A DNA stretch of 64,000 nt. Origin: Rhineura floridana. Taxonomy: Eukaryota > Chordata > Lepidosauria > Squamata > Rhineuridae. A model generated the notes under the pieces. That model ran no database searches, was not told where the DNA came from, and worked only from the letters and a program-made list of their open reading frames with translations. This document shows positions 1 to 16,427 of this stretch, in pieces (within the stretch, counting starts at the first letter, position 1; each line of letters starts with the position of its first letter). The stretch is from NCBI RefSeq assembly GCF_030035675.1, contig NC_084481.1:46467399-46531398 (forward strand), in the 5' to 3' direction. A program made the position numbers and the translations under genes.

Positions 1-163
1 GCTCTCCTTCCTATTGTACTAGGGATATTTCCTGAGGGTAATTCTGAGTAGCATCCAGCCCACAAATGATGTGAAATATATGTTGAACAGTAATAGTATT
101 TACAGATGCAAGTTCCAGGCTGCAATCCTAGGCACCCTTACCTATGAGTAAGCCCCTTTTGAA

Positions 164-2255
164 CACAGTTGGTGATCATCATCATTTATTACTGTCTGGC
201 CATAGGCCTCTAAAAGGTCATACACTTAATGAGGTGAATCATTTTAAAATTACAATTGGGATCTTAAATATTATTACTATAAAATAAATGGTACATTTTC
301 TATCAGGTAAACATTTTTAAAATACAATTAAAATCATTGTTATTATAACAATCAGTATAGCAACATGTATTATCTAGACAGTAAGTCCTAGTTCCTCTAT
401 ACGTTTCTTCCGTAATTTCTGTGCTGCTAGGGCAAATAAAGCTACCCTGTATGTAATGCCTGGGTCCCTGTCTGAGAGAAGGAAGGAAATACGTGAGAGT
501 AGGTCTACGGGCGCATGTGTCAGTGCCTCGTCCAGGAATTTTGACCAGGGGTGTTTGTATAGGGAGCATTCTAGCAAGTAGTGTGGAAGATCTTCCACTT
601 CAGGAGTGTCACAGATGCACAGTCTTTGGGCACGGGGGGTCCCGTTATATCTGCCAGTCAAGTATGCCGAAGGCATTAATTGGAATCTCAAAGCTGTGAA
701 GGCGTGACGAAGATTTACTGCTGTAAGAAAATCTAAATAGTTCGCTTTGGTTTGATCTGATTTGAAAATACTATACCATCGTGTGAAATTAGAATTTATT
801 ATAGTTAGCCTATCCATCCAAGCAGTATGCCGGAGAAGAACCTGGTGAGGACATGATACCCCCAGAAACTTATAAAAACTTCCCAGACTGGTGGGCTCCT
901 GTCTTGGCCAAGCTTTTCACACAAATAAACATCTCAGGCATTCTTCCAGTTGGTTGGAATATGAGTATAATCATCCCAATATACAAAAAGGGTGATCGCT
1001 CAGACCCGAATAACTATCATCCTATAAGCCTGATAGATATTGGAGCTAAACTGTACGCAAAATTTCTTATGATGAAACTAGAGGAGTGGGAGGAGGAAAA
1101 TCAGATAATCTGCCCCGAACAAGCAGGATTTAGGAAAGGCTGTAGCACTATAGATCACTGCGCTACTCTTTCCTTCCTAGCAAAAAAATCAATACAAGGC
1201 CCGACAAAATGTTTATACGTAGCCTTTGTAGATCTAGCAGCTGCGTTTGATTCAATAGATAGACCAAGACTATGGGAGAAACTTAAAAATTCCAAAATAG
1301 ATAGACGTCTTCTATTCTTGATAAAATCATTATACTCTAACACCAGCTCCAGAGTCAGAGTGGGCCCAACAGGCTCCCTGACAGACCCTTTTTTAATAAC
1401 TAAACAGGGATGTCCCTTGGCCCCATTCTTATTTAACTTCTATTTAAACGATATTGTATCGGCACTCTCGGGAATGGACCTTTTCCCCCCTTCTTTGGGT
1501 CAAAGGAAAGTTTCCCTCATGTTATACGCAGACGATATGGTTTTATTGTCAATAACCCGCAGTGGACTCAGAAGGGCTCTACTAAAGCTATCATCATATT
1601 GTGTCACCGAAAAACTACAGAATAACTGCTCCAAAACAAAAATCATGGTATTTGGCAAAAGGTCACCAATGCACAAATGGTCAATCAACGGTCACCCAAT
1701 CAAGCAATGTCGAACTTTTAAATATCTTGGTGTCCATTTCTCTGATTCCCTTTCTTGGAGAAAGCATATAGAGTGCACTAAACTGGCCGCACTTAGAGTT
1801 AGTGGAACTATCCTGAACTTCTATCGCTCAGTAGGTGGCAACCTAGTCTCCCCGGCTTTAAAAATATTTCAAGCCAAAGTTGTTCCTATGATGCAATATG
1901 GAGCACCTATTTGGGGATGGGAAAACCCTCTACTTGACCAATTAGAGATAGTTCAAAACAAATTTCTAAAAAAATTCTGCTTCTACCATCAGCGACCCCA
2001 GCGGCGCTAATTCAGGCCGAGACAGGGATTTCATCAGTTAGGGCAAAAATTCATTCAACTCTGGTAAATTACTGGAAGGCGAATAAGCAATCTTCCCCAA
2101 GGCAAATTTTGAAAATCAGCTCAATAAGAGTATGGTCGGACAAATTTTGGTCTGCCCAACTAACAAAAATTTGCCAACTTTACCACATAGACCCTAAAGC
2201 CCTACAAGACCCTTCTAACAAAACCAGCTTCACAGAGGTTTTCACAGTTGGTGAT
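164..2255 (-). mobile_element. LINE insertion with inverted 5' part (twin-priming structure) in an ABCB11 intron
   Basis: A 13-bp duplication CACAGTTGGTGAT brackets the insertion (164-176 and 2243-2255). From 177 to about 840 the element reads on the minus strand. It has a GAT-repeat tail at 177 and a C-terminal reading frame (374-817) ending in a Cys/His cluster CICD...HYLLEC, typical of the end of some LINE ORF2 proteins. From about 840 to 2242 the preceding part of the same ORF2 is on the plus strand. Opposite orientation of the two consecutive parts, joined near 840, is the known product of twin priming. The endonuclease is missing (5' truncation). The clade is uncertain; the Vingi/I-like group is my best guess. 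Confidence 0.82.
853..2010 (+). pseudogene. LINE ORF2 reverse-transcriptase fragment (inverted segment)
   Basis: An open frame of 385 codons with the RT fingers and palm: PIYKKGDRSDPNNYHPISL, the QAGFRKGCSTIDH motif, a DLAAAFDSIDR catalytic-Asp region, KQGCPLAPFLFNFYLND and the YADDM box near 1525-1540. The frame continues upstream without its own start, so the ATG at 853 is internal. A frame change near 1982 moves the rest of the protein (up to 2242) to another frame, where LIQAETG... continues. Not a host gene. Non-LTR retrotransposon decayed after insertion. Confidence 0.88.
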
Positions 2256-3032
2256 ATTCAATGTTAGTTATTCTCAGAGTAGATCCACTGAAATAAATGA
2301 ATTTAAATTCCATTGATTTCAGTAGACTGCTAATTGATTAATTAGTGCATTTATTTAGCTCTGTCTCACAGGTTCAGTTTGTCTCCAGATTAATCAATAC
2401 AGATAACAGCAAGCAAAGACACCAGGACTCAGAACTGTTTAAAGGTTCACAGCAGCCTTGCCAACCTGGTGCCCTCCAGAAGTTTTGGATTACAACTCCC
2501 ATCAGCTCCAGCCAGCCCATTCAGGTTGCACAGACACACTGACTCCCACTTGTGCCTGATTTGATGAAAAAATGATTAAAACTGGCTATTCCTTCTAGTT
2601 TACATGCAAAATGAGCAAATAGTTTGCCTTTCACAGTGATACTGGTGAAATCGCATTCCATCTTATGTAAAAACTACTGGAGACAACAGAAGTTGATAGG
2701 GGTAATAATCTGCAATCAGTGTCAACATGTGTTTCAAACCTTGATCTCCCACACTATACTGAACCTCAGCTGAATTGTAATTTCTCACACTAAAGATAAA
2801 CTATCTCCTTCCTCCAGAATTTTCAGTAATGCATCTCTATTGAGGCTTTGCAATGTGCAAATTGATTTCAGTTCTATCATCAGTTAAAAGCTACATAGCT
2901 AATTGATTTTAAAAGTGTAATTGTGGCAGCTCTAGGAACAGTGGTAACAGTAATCATTACTTTCATAAGATTCTCATTTGGGAACTTAATTCAACCTCAC
3001 CCAGTACTTTTTTTCTCTCTTTGTATAATTAG
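2256..3032. other. ABCB11 intron, no gene seen
   Basis: Intronic sequence. At about 2455-2525 there is a short piece containing ATTACAACTCCCATCA, the internal motif of a palindromic hAT MITE family found elsewhere in the window. Nothing else recognised. Confidence 0.5.
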
Positions 3033-8596
<5,564 letters not shown>

Positions 8597-9051
8597 GCTT
8601 TCACACTTAACCTCTGACACGATCGATATGATTTTCTTGGGGATGTACTAAGGCCAGGATGAGCATGTCAGCAGTCTTTATGTTACACAAAGTTGACTCT
8701 GCTGTTATATAATAATATACCTATGGAGGTGCCCTACTTGCCAGATTGTGACTTGTCCCTTCAGTCATAAAACTTGCAGTGGTATGAAGAAAGGCAATAT
8801 CTGAAACTGTGATGCTGCAGGGAGAGTGCTGAGAACCTGATTTTTGTCAATGGAGAACCAGTTCTATCAAATTATATGTCTGGATTATTAGCCCACCGAT
8901 ATGCAGCACCAGTGAGGAAAACAACTGCAGACCTACAACCCTAGGTCCACAAGGATGCTTCCACTTGATAATCTGGGCAAATGGTGGCATCCAGCCACAT
9001 GTCCCAATGCTTCTACTGAACGCACAATTGTGATCATGGAAATACCTAGAC

Positions 9052-9437
9052 TAGGGATGGGCTAGAATTCCGCCCAGTTGAGATTTGGTACTGAATTTTC
9101 CATTAATTTGTTTGTTTGCTATTGTTAAGGATTTGATTTTTATGTAGTGATTTTCCGCAGCTATTTTCAGAAATGGATTTTTTTTAAAAAATTCACATCG
9201 ATATTAATGTTAATATTTTATTGATATTTCTTTCAATGTATCAATATTTCCTTAATTTATTGACATGTCCTTTAAATATTAATATTGATATTAATATTAA
9301 TATAATCTGCTTTTCTGAGGGGGAAAAAGGATTGGTAAAAGCAGCGACTTGCAGATAAAGAAAGAACTCAAATCGATACCAGCCCATTAGGTTGGCTTAA
9401 TGCTTTCAAACCAACCGGCCAACAGATCCTATCCCTA
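9052..9437. mobile_element. hAT-type MITE, TAGGGATG-ended, copy 1
   Basis: Ends TAGGGATGGG / CCTATCCCTA in inverted orientation and is flanked by an exact 8-bp duplication ACCTAGAC (9044-9051, 9438-9445). 386 bp, AT-rich interior with repeated AATATTAATATTGATATT. The same element with different flanks is at 38910-39284. The 8-bp target duplication fits the hAT superfamily. No coding sequence. Confidence 0.85.
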
Positions 9438-10327
9438 ACCTAGACACAAGTGTCCATACATTCATAAACAGAAAGGAAGCATTGTAGGCTGGGTGTGCCT
9501 GTCTGCCAAGGAAGTGGATGTTGTTCTGGGTGGTTTTAAAAAAAAATAAAGCAGCTGTTATATCTTGAATATGTTCGGGTGAAAACACACTCACTGTTCT
9601 GCTGGTTCCAGTGCATCTCCACCTGAAAACAAGGGCACACTGTGCTACTCAAACCCCGCCCCTTCTTACTGTAAAACCTGGTGGGAGCAGCTTGAGTGCA
9701 TTCTTTAAAAAATTCCGCTTCAAAATTTCACAGCTGATCGGGAAATCAACCTGTCCCCTCCCAGGTTTGGCTAATGCAAAACTCTTTGATCTGGTGCCTC
9801 CTGTGTTTGCAGCCTTCATCTCACCCAGCCGTGTCAGCAGCTTCCTAAGGTCTTGAACGAAAGTGTTTCCCAGTCCTGCTACCTGATATCTTTTAACTGA
9901 GATGCCAGAGATTGTACCTGGGAGGACATATTTCAGAAGCAGGTGCTTCCCCGCTAAGCTATGGTTCTTCTTACAGTAGTGAGCTGTCCTTTCCCCTGCA
10001 CAAGCACTTGCTCATTACAAAGGCATATGGAGCTGCCACAGTGCTTTTCGCAATATAAAAAACACCAGGAGTGCAGCTGAGAGTGGGAGGGGAAAACTGG
10101 AGATCAGTCTCCGCCATAGGGTTGTTTATACTGATGCTGCAGAGATGACAGTAAAATTACCATCCGTGTTTATTGTTGACTCAGGAAAAGAAAACACAAA
10201 AAGGGGGAAAGGCAAATCAGCGTCACATTAGTCAATCCTGTGGGAGCAGGAAATGTTTCTTACCATGTGTTTGCAGAAATGAGCAACCTAGTCTAACTGT
10301 GAACATCTAAACCAGCAACCTTCACAA

Positions 10328-10756
10328 CAGGGCTGGTTCTAAAGGGCGGCCAAGTTGGGCACTGGCCTGAGGACCCCAGAGCTACAGGGTCCCCTGAGGG
10401 GCCCTCCGCTCCCCTTCCTTAATCCGTGCCCCCCATGCCCCCCCACTTACCTGTCAGCCGGCTTTTTAGCATTGCCCTTAATGAAGATGGCAGCCGCAGC
10501 TTCCCTAAGGTACTGAAGCCGCTGCCGCCATCTTAGTTGATGGCAGAGATGTGTGCGCATAGCACGTGTGCCATCAACAAAGATGGCAGTGGAGGCTTCA
10601 TTCCCCTTAGGGAAACCGCAGCCACCGTCTTCATTAAGGGCAATGGTAAAGACTAGACAGGTAGGGGGGGCACGTGTGTGCGCACACCCACCCACCCACT
10701 GGGGGGCCAGGGCAAGCTGATGTCCAAGGGCCCCCACATACCTGGAGCTGGCCCTG
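10328..10756. mobile_element. hAT-type fold-back MITE, CAGGGC-ended
   Basis: Starts CAGGGCTGGTTCT and ends AGCTGGCCCTG, flanked by an exact 8-bp duplication CTTCACAA (10320-10327, 10757-10764). The GC-rich interior is a long imperfect palindrome: TGCCCTTAATGAAGATGGCAG at about 10475-10495 returns inverted at about 10610-10645, with its axis near 10550-10560. No ORF of its own; nonautonomous. Confidence 0.85.
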
Positions 10757-11699
10757 CTTCACAACAACCATTCTGGCTGGGGCTGGTAGGAATTGTAGTC
10801 CAAAGCCAGGTTGGGGAAAGCTGGTAAGTAAAGAATCTAAATTGTTTCCTGAATAGAAGCAATTATACAGAAAGGAGAATGTATATTGCCTTTTCCTCCT
10901 CAATCCACAATTTGGCTAACTAGCACCTTGTGTACAAATATACGTTTTCACTAAAGCAAGCAGTGGCATTTGGAATCTTTGCTATTTTGTGTCTTCAACT
11001 ATGCTACCTAAATATCACTTTTTTTAAAAAAGAAAGAAACCGCATTCAGATCCTACCATTAGGCTGAATGAGGTGGATGTCATGAAAAGGCAGGCAGGGG
11101 TAGGACACGAGATCCACATAGTCCATTAAAAAGGTCTTGCTGGATCAAACTGTTTCCAAATGCTTTCAGGAAGCTCATACACAAAGCATGAGGGCAACAC
11201 CCCCCTGTGTTGTTCGCTCTGTAGAAACCAGTACTCAGAAGCTTCCTGTCTTTGAACCTGGAGTCCTGCAGGTCCATGAGAACACACAGGGAGTTCCTGC
11301 CAGTATGATGTAGTGCAGTATTCTTCAGCCCTGCAATGTAGGCAGTACAGTGCTAGATGGACCAATGGTCTGATGTGGCATGTGACAGCTTCCTATGTTC
11401 CCATGTGACCTTGGGTCCTCAGATGTTTGGACTAAGTGTGAAAAGACCCACTCTCTCTCAGTCTAACCTGCCTCACAGGGTTGTGGTCAGAGCATGGAAG
11501 ATTACTTTAAAAAAGTAATAAATTACAGTTACAATTACTTGGCCCAAAAAGTAGTAATTACCGTTACAATTACAGTTGCTCTGAAAGTAACTGATTACTT
11601 TACTTTTTCTCCAAAGTAATCACTACAATTACAGTTCAGTTACTTTTTAAAAAAAACTCCTACAAGGTGCTGGCCTTGGCTGCTGCACATCTAAGAAGC

Positions 11700-14600
11700 C
11701 TAAAACAATATTAAAAATAAACACACACACACAGGGGGTAGTAGAATAAAAAATTTTATCCATAAGATTAACATAATGGCATAACAGAATCTCACATCCC
11801 CCCAAGCAATGAAGATACCCCAACTCTTGAAATCAAATTTTACACTTGAAATGCTTTTATAATAGTTTCTGTTATGTCTCAAAAGAACAAGATGCTCAAA
11901 GAGCATGTCAGACAAGGAATGACTTTTTACAGTCATTACGTTGCCACCAGTACTGAACAGGCGTTCTACTGCGGCGCTTGAAGGCATGCCTGTGTTGTGC
12001 TGCAAAAAACACCGCAGCACACGTGGAAAGCCATGGAGTGATGACACTTCCCTGCTGGGAGACCTCAGGTACCTCACCAGTTCCTCCTCAGCAGTGGCCA
12101 CTGCTGACTTCTTGCCCTGGGGCAGAAAGTTAAAGAAGTCATCTTCTAAGTCATCTCCTTCCTGGTCTTTATCTGAAGACTGATCACTGTCCTCATTAAG
12201 TACACCCATCTTTATTTCAGCTTTCAACAAGGCTTCCATTGTGTATCTAAGAAAGAGAGAGGATATGTTAACACATATATGTTAGGAAACCATCATCTGC
12301 TCTTCATTTCCTGATGCTTGTCATGTCCCCTGGTTCAGGGTCCAGCCTGAGCCTGTGGATGATGACATGGAAGGTAGGAAGGTGACCAAGTCACCACACT
12401 CATGGGGCAGCACAGCAGACCCTTAAGGATTACCTGCAGCAACCCAAGGTTGTGATGAGGAGCCCCAGGAAGAAAAGGCCCAGCCCCTGCCTACCACCTT
12501 AAGCCCTCTGATGCCTCCCTTGAGACAACATTTCCCTTGGAGTAATCCACCCAAAGGGCTTCCCTAATGTTCTTACTTGTTGGTATGGGTGGCGGCCTGA
12601 CACGATTCCAGCCAATCTAGTTTGAAGCGAGGGTGTAGGCAGGCTGCCAGAAGAAGCCTCTTGTCCTCCCAGATAGCTGCAAACCGCTTTCTTAGGGCTT
12701 CGCGCACACCTCTCAGCAGCTGAAAACAGTATGTGTACCTCTCAGGTTTGTTTTCCAGTCCTTCTAGCTTGCGGTCCAGATTGCAGAGCGTTGGTAGCAA
12801 ATACCCCATGAACATGCCGTTCCCCCATTGCAGGATATCTAGGGACTGGGCTAGTGGCTCCATAATCTCTGTGTATTCCTGTACCACTTCAATCTCAGCA
12901 GCTGTGATCCTGGACAAGGAGCAGCGGTCCATTATGGCATGCATTTTTAGTGGCACAGTTGACAGGAGCTCATGTAGTTGCTTCAACGCATCAAAGGTGG
13001 AATTCCACCTGGTCTTATTCGGTACCTTCAGATACACACCACATTGCGCACGGATATACTCAGCAATCTGTGCTGACTGGTTCTGCTTGGACCACAACTT
13101 GCTGCACTTTCCCATCAAGGAACGAAACTGTTTCTTGAAAGGACCAAGAAGACTACTTTTGGAGGAGTCAGAAAGCATGGCCTCTATGTCTTGTGTTGCC
13201 ACAAGGTTGAGGGTGTGGCTAGCACATCTCTGGTGTGGTGGTAAAACAAAATCCTCTCCTGAGTCTGCAGCTTCTTCCTCTGCCTCAGGTCCTGTGTCCA
13301 GGATCTCACAGATAGGCACAAACTCCACCTCAGCCTCCTCCTCCTCCTCCTGGTTATCACCATCATCGTCACTGGTGCCTGCAGCTTCCACTGGTTCTTT
13401 GGCCATGAAAACTCTGAACGCTTTCACAAAGTTGGAGCCATTGTCTGTAGTAGTGCACATAACTTTGTTGTGGATCCTGTACTGCACATGTACATCATGC
13501 AGTGCTTTTGAAAGGACATCGTATGTATGGCACCCCTTCAGACGCTTACAAGCCAAGGCCCCGACCTCACGTTTCAGGGTAGTTGGGTTGATCCAGTGGG
13601 CTGTTACCCCAAAGTAACTCTTCTTGCCATTGGTCCAACAATCTGCAGTGGTTGCTATACATGCCACAGCACCCATTCGGTTTGCAAGAGTTTCTCTCAT
13701 GTGGCATGCTCTCTTCTCAATTCTGTCTCTCAGAGTCTTGGCACATATGATGGTGAGATCTTTGGGGAGTCCAATGCGAACCAGATTAATGAATGATGGT
13801 TTGTCCACAGTCTGAAGTGGTAATGTCTCCTCTACAATGAAATCAATGATTCTCCTGTCGAGATTGCTCTGGGTGACAGGCTCCCTGCCAGATCCCCACC
13901 TCTCAAGGGTTGTCTGCTGCTGCTTCAGCATTTTGGGAGGAGGGGTGTCATGCATTGGTTCAGGAAGGCCACATCTCCTTGCCTTTATTGCTTCTTCAAT
14001 TGCTCTCAGCTTCTCAGGGTGTGCCCTCTGAGAAAGAAGAACAAAGCATGAATCCAAGAAAAAATGGAAGAGGAACTTCACAATTTAAACATAAATAGAC
14101 AATGGACACTCTTTGAGGACCAGCATGACAAAGGCTTACCTCAAAATGTTTCTTCACATTGGATGAGGAGGAAACAGCTGATCTCAGATTTTTGATCCTT
14201 GGAAGGCAGTAATTGCATCGTACAACAACATTTTTTCCACTCTGGCTCACAAATGTACAAGCTTTCTCAAAGCCAAACCATGGTACTTGCTGTTCTGCAG
14301 ATGTGGCTGTGGGCAACTGGCACTGCTTCATGCCCTCCTCCTCCTCATGCACAGGGCCTCCTTTCTGAACCTCACTTTCTAGTTTTGCCTCCTCAGGATC
14401 AACAAGCTGTGACTCAAGTGGCCACACTAACTGACTGCTGCTCTCAGCAGCAAAACCTGCAACAGGCGTCTCTGTAATAAACAAGAGATAATGCTCCTAT
14501 GTGGGTGAACTTCAGCTGTGATGTGCCCCCATCTCTTCCCCATGCTGCAAGATCCCCCAGTCAGAGTGGAAGTAAGCAGGTCGATAGCACAATTAAAAGA

Positions 14601-16081
14601 GATCCTATTTGCATCATTTTTGCTCACTGAATAACCCTCCCTGGGCCAGTCTAACCTACTATCTCACAGGGTTGTTGTGAGAACAAAATGAGACTAGGGT
14701 TCAAATCCCCACATAGCCATGAAGCTCACTGGGTGACCTTGGGCCAGTCACTGCCTCTCAGCCTCATGAAAACCCTATTCATAGGGTCACCATAAGTTGG
14801 AATCAACTTGAAGGCGGTACATATATATTTTATTTTGAATATGATGATTATGATAATAAATATGCAGCATTTCAAATTAATTCTGTATGAGAAGCATTCC
14901 ATGCCAAGCTTGGAAAACCAAGGATGAGGTATAAAATGTAGACAAAAATACTTTTGACAAAATGCCGTTTATCTTTTATATCTATATCTATAATTAGCAA
15001 TACAGCTGAATGATGTATGTAAAGTATTTTTTCTTTCCCTTTTCTTTTTTATTAATATTTTAGTACTATTGCTAAAGTTCTGATGAAAGAATAAAGCATT
15101 CATTAGCCAAATTCAAATGATTAGAACACATCACATAAATTCCACTGAAGTTGGAGTTTTTGCCATAGAAAATGAAAAAAATATAACCTATGATAGCCCA
15201 ACAGACAATCAGAACTAATATAAAACCCTATTGCTTCTCATTTGCAAATCTTGCAAGATCTAAGGTAACTCTAGATCATGTGAGTTCAGGTGATGCATGT
15301 TATGTACATTTGTATAGATATTAGCAGAGATTGTCAACAGTATCTCTCTCTGGGACTGGGAATCTCTCTCTTTCTCACAGAACATGAGTTTGACAGCTGG
15401 GGGACTGAGAGGAGGAGCTGCAAGGACCCTACTTCTCACCTCATCTCTGCCAAGAACAAAAAAATCAGCCTTAAGCCATTTATTATACGCCTAATGATTT
15501 TTTATTTTATTATTATTATTATTATTATTACTGAGACAGTTTTTGTCCCACATACAATTCAGTCTTGTGATTAAACAGGACAAAAATACAAATAAAAAGA
15601 AAGATGGAGTTCAAATAAATATACAATAAAAAGCTAGCCGGCATTTTAAAAGGCAGGAGTGCTCTGTCTGGATAAATACAGCACACAGGTATGCATAGGA
15701 ACAAGGGGGAGAGTTCAAAAAGGGGGGAAGGAAGAGAAGTAATGAGCTTGGAAAAGTTACTTTTTTGAACTACAGTTCCCATCAGCCTAATCCAGTGGCC
15801 ATGTTGCCTAGGGCTGATGGGAGTTGTAGTTCAAAAAAGTAACTTTTCCAAGCTCGCCAAAGTTTCAGAAGTGCCTTGTGATTGATGGAGGGGGCGGCAA
15901 CGAGGCAAGGAGAGGCAGTGGGGGGGCAGAGGGGCCGCGGGGGCGGGGGGGGCAAAAATGCCATGGGCGCACGCACACACACACACACAAATCATCGTCA
16001 CTCACCTCCACAGCTCTTCACCATTCTGCTGCTGCTTTTTCCTCCGTTGTCCTTGCCCTGGCTTTTTCCTCCGGCGTCCAT
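11700..16081 (-). CDS. hAT transposase, four exons, intact reading frame
   Basis: DNA-cutting and -joining enzyme of the transposon. Exons on the minus strand are 16081-16006, 14471-14140, 14027-12577 and 12246-11700. All introns have GT..AG ends and compatible phases (1, 0, 2). The total is 2406 nt = 801 aa plus TAG. Start MDAGGKSQGKDNGG. A BED-type zinc finger is split by intron 2 (C-x2-C in VRCNYC, then HFERAH). The catalytic core has TADCWTNG (first Asp), TTDNGSNFVKAF (second Asp), an acidic low-complexity insertion, NKTRWNSTF, and IMEPLAQS with the likely catalytic Glu. The C-terminal hAT dimerisation domain has GMPSSAAVERLFSTGG. The length fits long hAT/ZBED-type transposases. No stop or frameshift is needed to read it. 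The last about 30 residues are hydrophobic and could be 3' read-through if a further intron exists. Confidence 0.85.
14640..14825 (+). repeat. Sauria-type SINE in transposase intron 1
   Basis: B-box-like ggttcaaatcccc, then gaagctcactgggtgacctt and gccagtcactgcctctcagc, and the Bov-B-like tail accctattcatagggtcacc..cttgaaggcggtac. Shared 3' ends with Bov-B LINEs are an established property of Sauria SINEs. A partial second SINE piece (gtctaacctactatctcacagg) precedes it. Confidence 0.75.
15744..15855. mobile_element. Palindromic 110-bp MITE (GAGCTTGGAAAAGTTAC family) in transposase intron 1
   Basis: Near-perfect inverted repeat. The arms read GAGCTTGGAAAAGTTACTTT and continue TTTGAACTACAGTTCCCATCAG, folding around GGCCATGTTGCC. 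Sister copies lie at 24372-26446 (split) and 47453-47562. Its outer GAGCTTGGAA matches the end of the surrounding hAT element, suggesting the same or a related transposase moved it. No clear TSD here. Confidence 0.8.
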
Positions 16082-16427
16082 TTTTTCCTCTCAGACGCTA
16101 GCAGGCCCTGCCTATTCACCTCTTCCCTCGTGCCTCCTAACACAGATCACGAGGGAAGAGACAGTCTGCGCAGAGGTCCAATCAGTGTGAGGTACATGTC
16201 TTGTGTTAACCAATCACAGCCAGGAGCTGACTTCCCCTTGTTCCCGCCCCCAAGTAACGTCCAACCTAACGTGGAAACGTTAAAGTTGCTGCTGAAAAGT
16301 AGGGAAATTACTAGTCGTTCCGTTACTTGCCAAATGTAATGGAATTACCCACTCGTTATTTAAAATTGTAACAAATTAAAAGTAACTCATTAAAAATAAC
16401 GAGTTACTTCCAAGCTCTGGTTGTGGT

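Larger units (their letters stand above)
8597..11487. other. Region downstream of ABCB11: MITEs and old repeats
   Basis: Includes ABCB11 3' UTR, two MITEs with clear TSDs (9052-9437, 10328-10756), a diverged copy of the 3635-3965 repeat at about 11125-11400, and from about 11400 the left part of a SINE that the hAT element at 11488 has split. No host exon recognised. Confidence 0.55.
11488..16419 (-). mobile_element. Complete-looking autonomous hAT DNA transposon
   Basis: 4.9 kb element flanked by an exact 8-bp duplication GTTGTGGT (11480-11487, 16420-16427). The right (5') end reads, on the minus strand, CAGAGCTTGGAAGTAACTCG. The left (3') end is CAGAGCATGGAAGATTACTT. Subterminal regions are rich in GTAATTAC-type motifs. 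It carries a four-exon transposase gene on the minus strand. It inserted into a tRNA-type SINE: cctcacagg lies to the left and gatgatacaatggg...gggatataaa to the right. Intron 1 holds younger passengers, a SINE piece at about 14640-14825 and a palindromic MITE at 15744-15855. A 1.1-kb deletion derivative of the same family lies at 18619-19697. Confidence 0.9.

Noticed and set aside
12733-13617. 294-codon plus-strand frame
   Set aside because: Antisense shadow of the hAT transposase exon 3.
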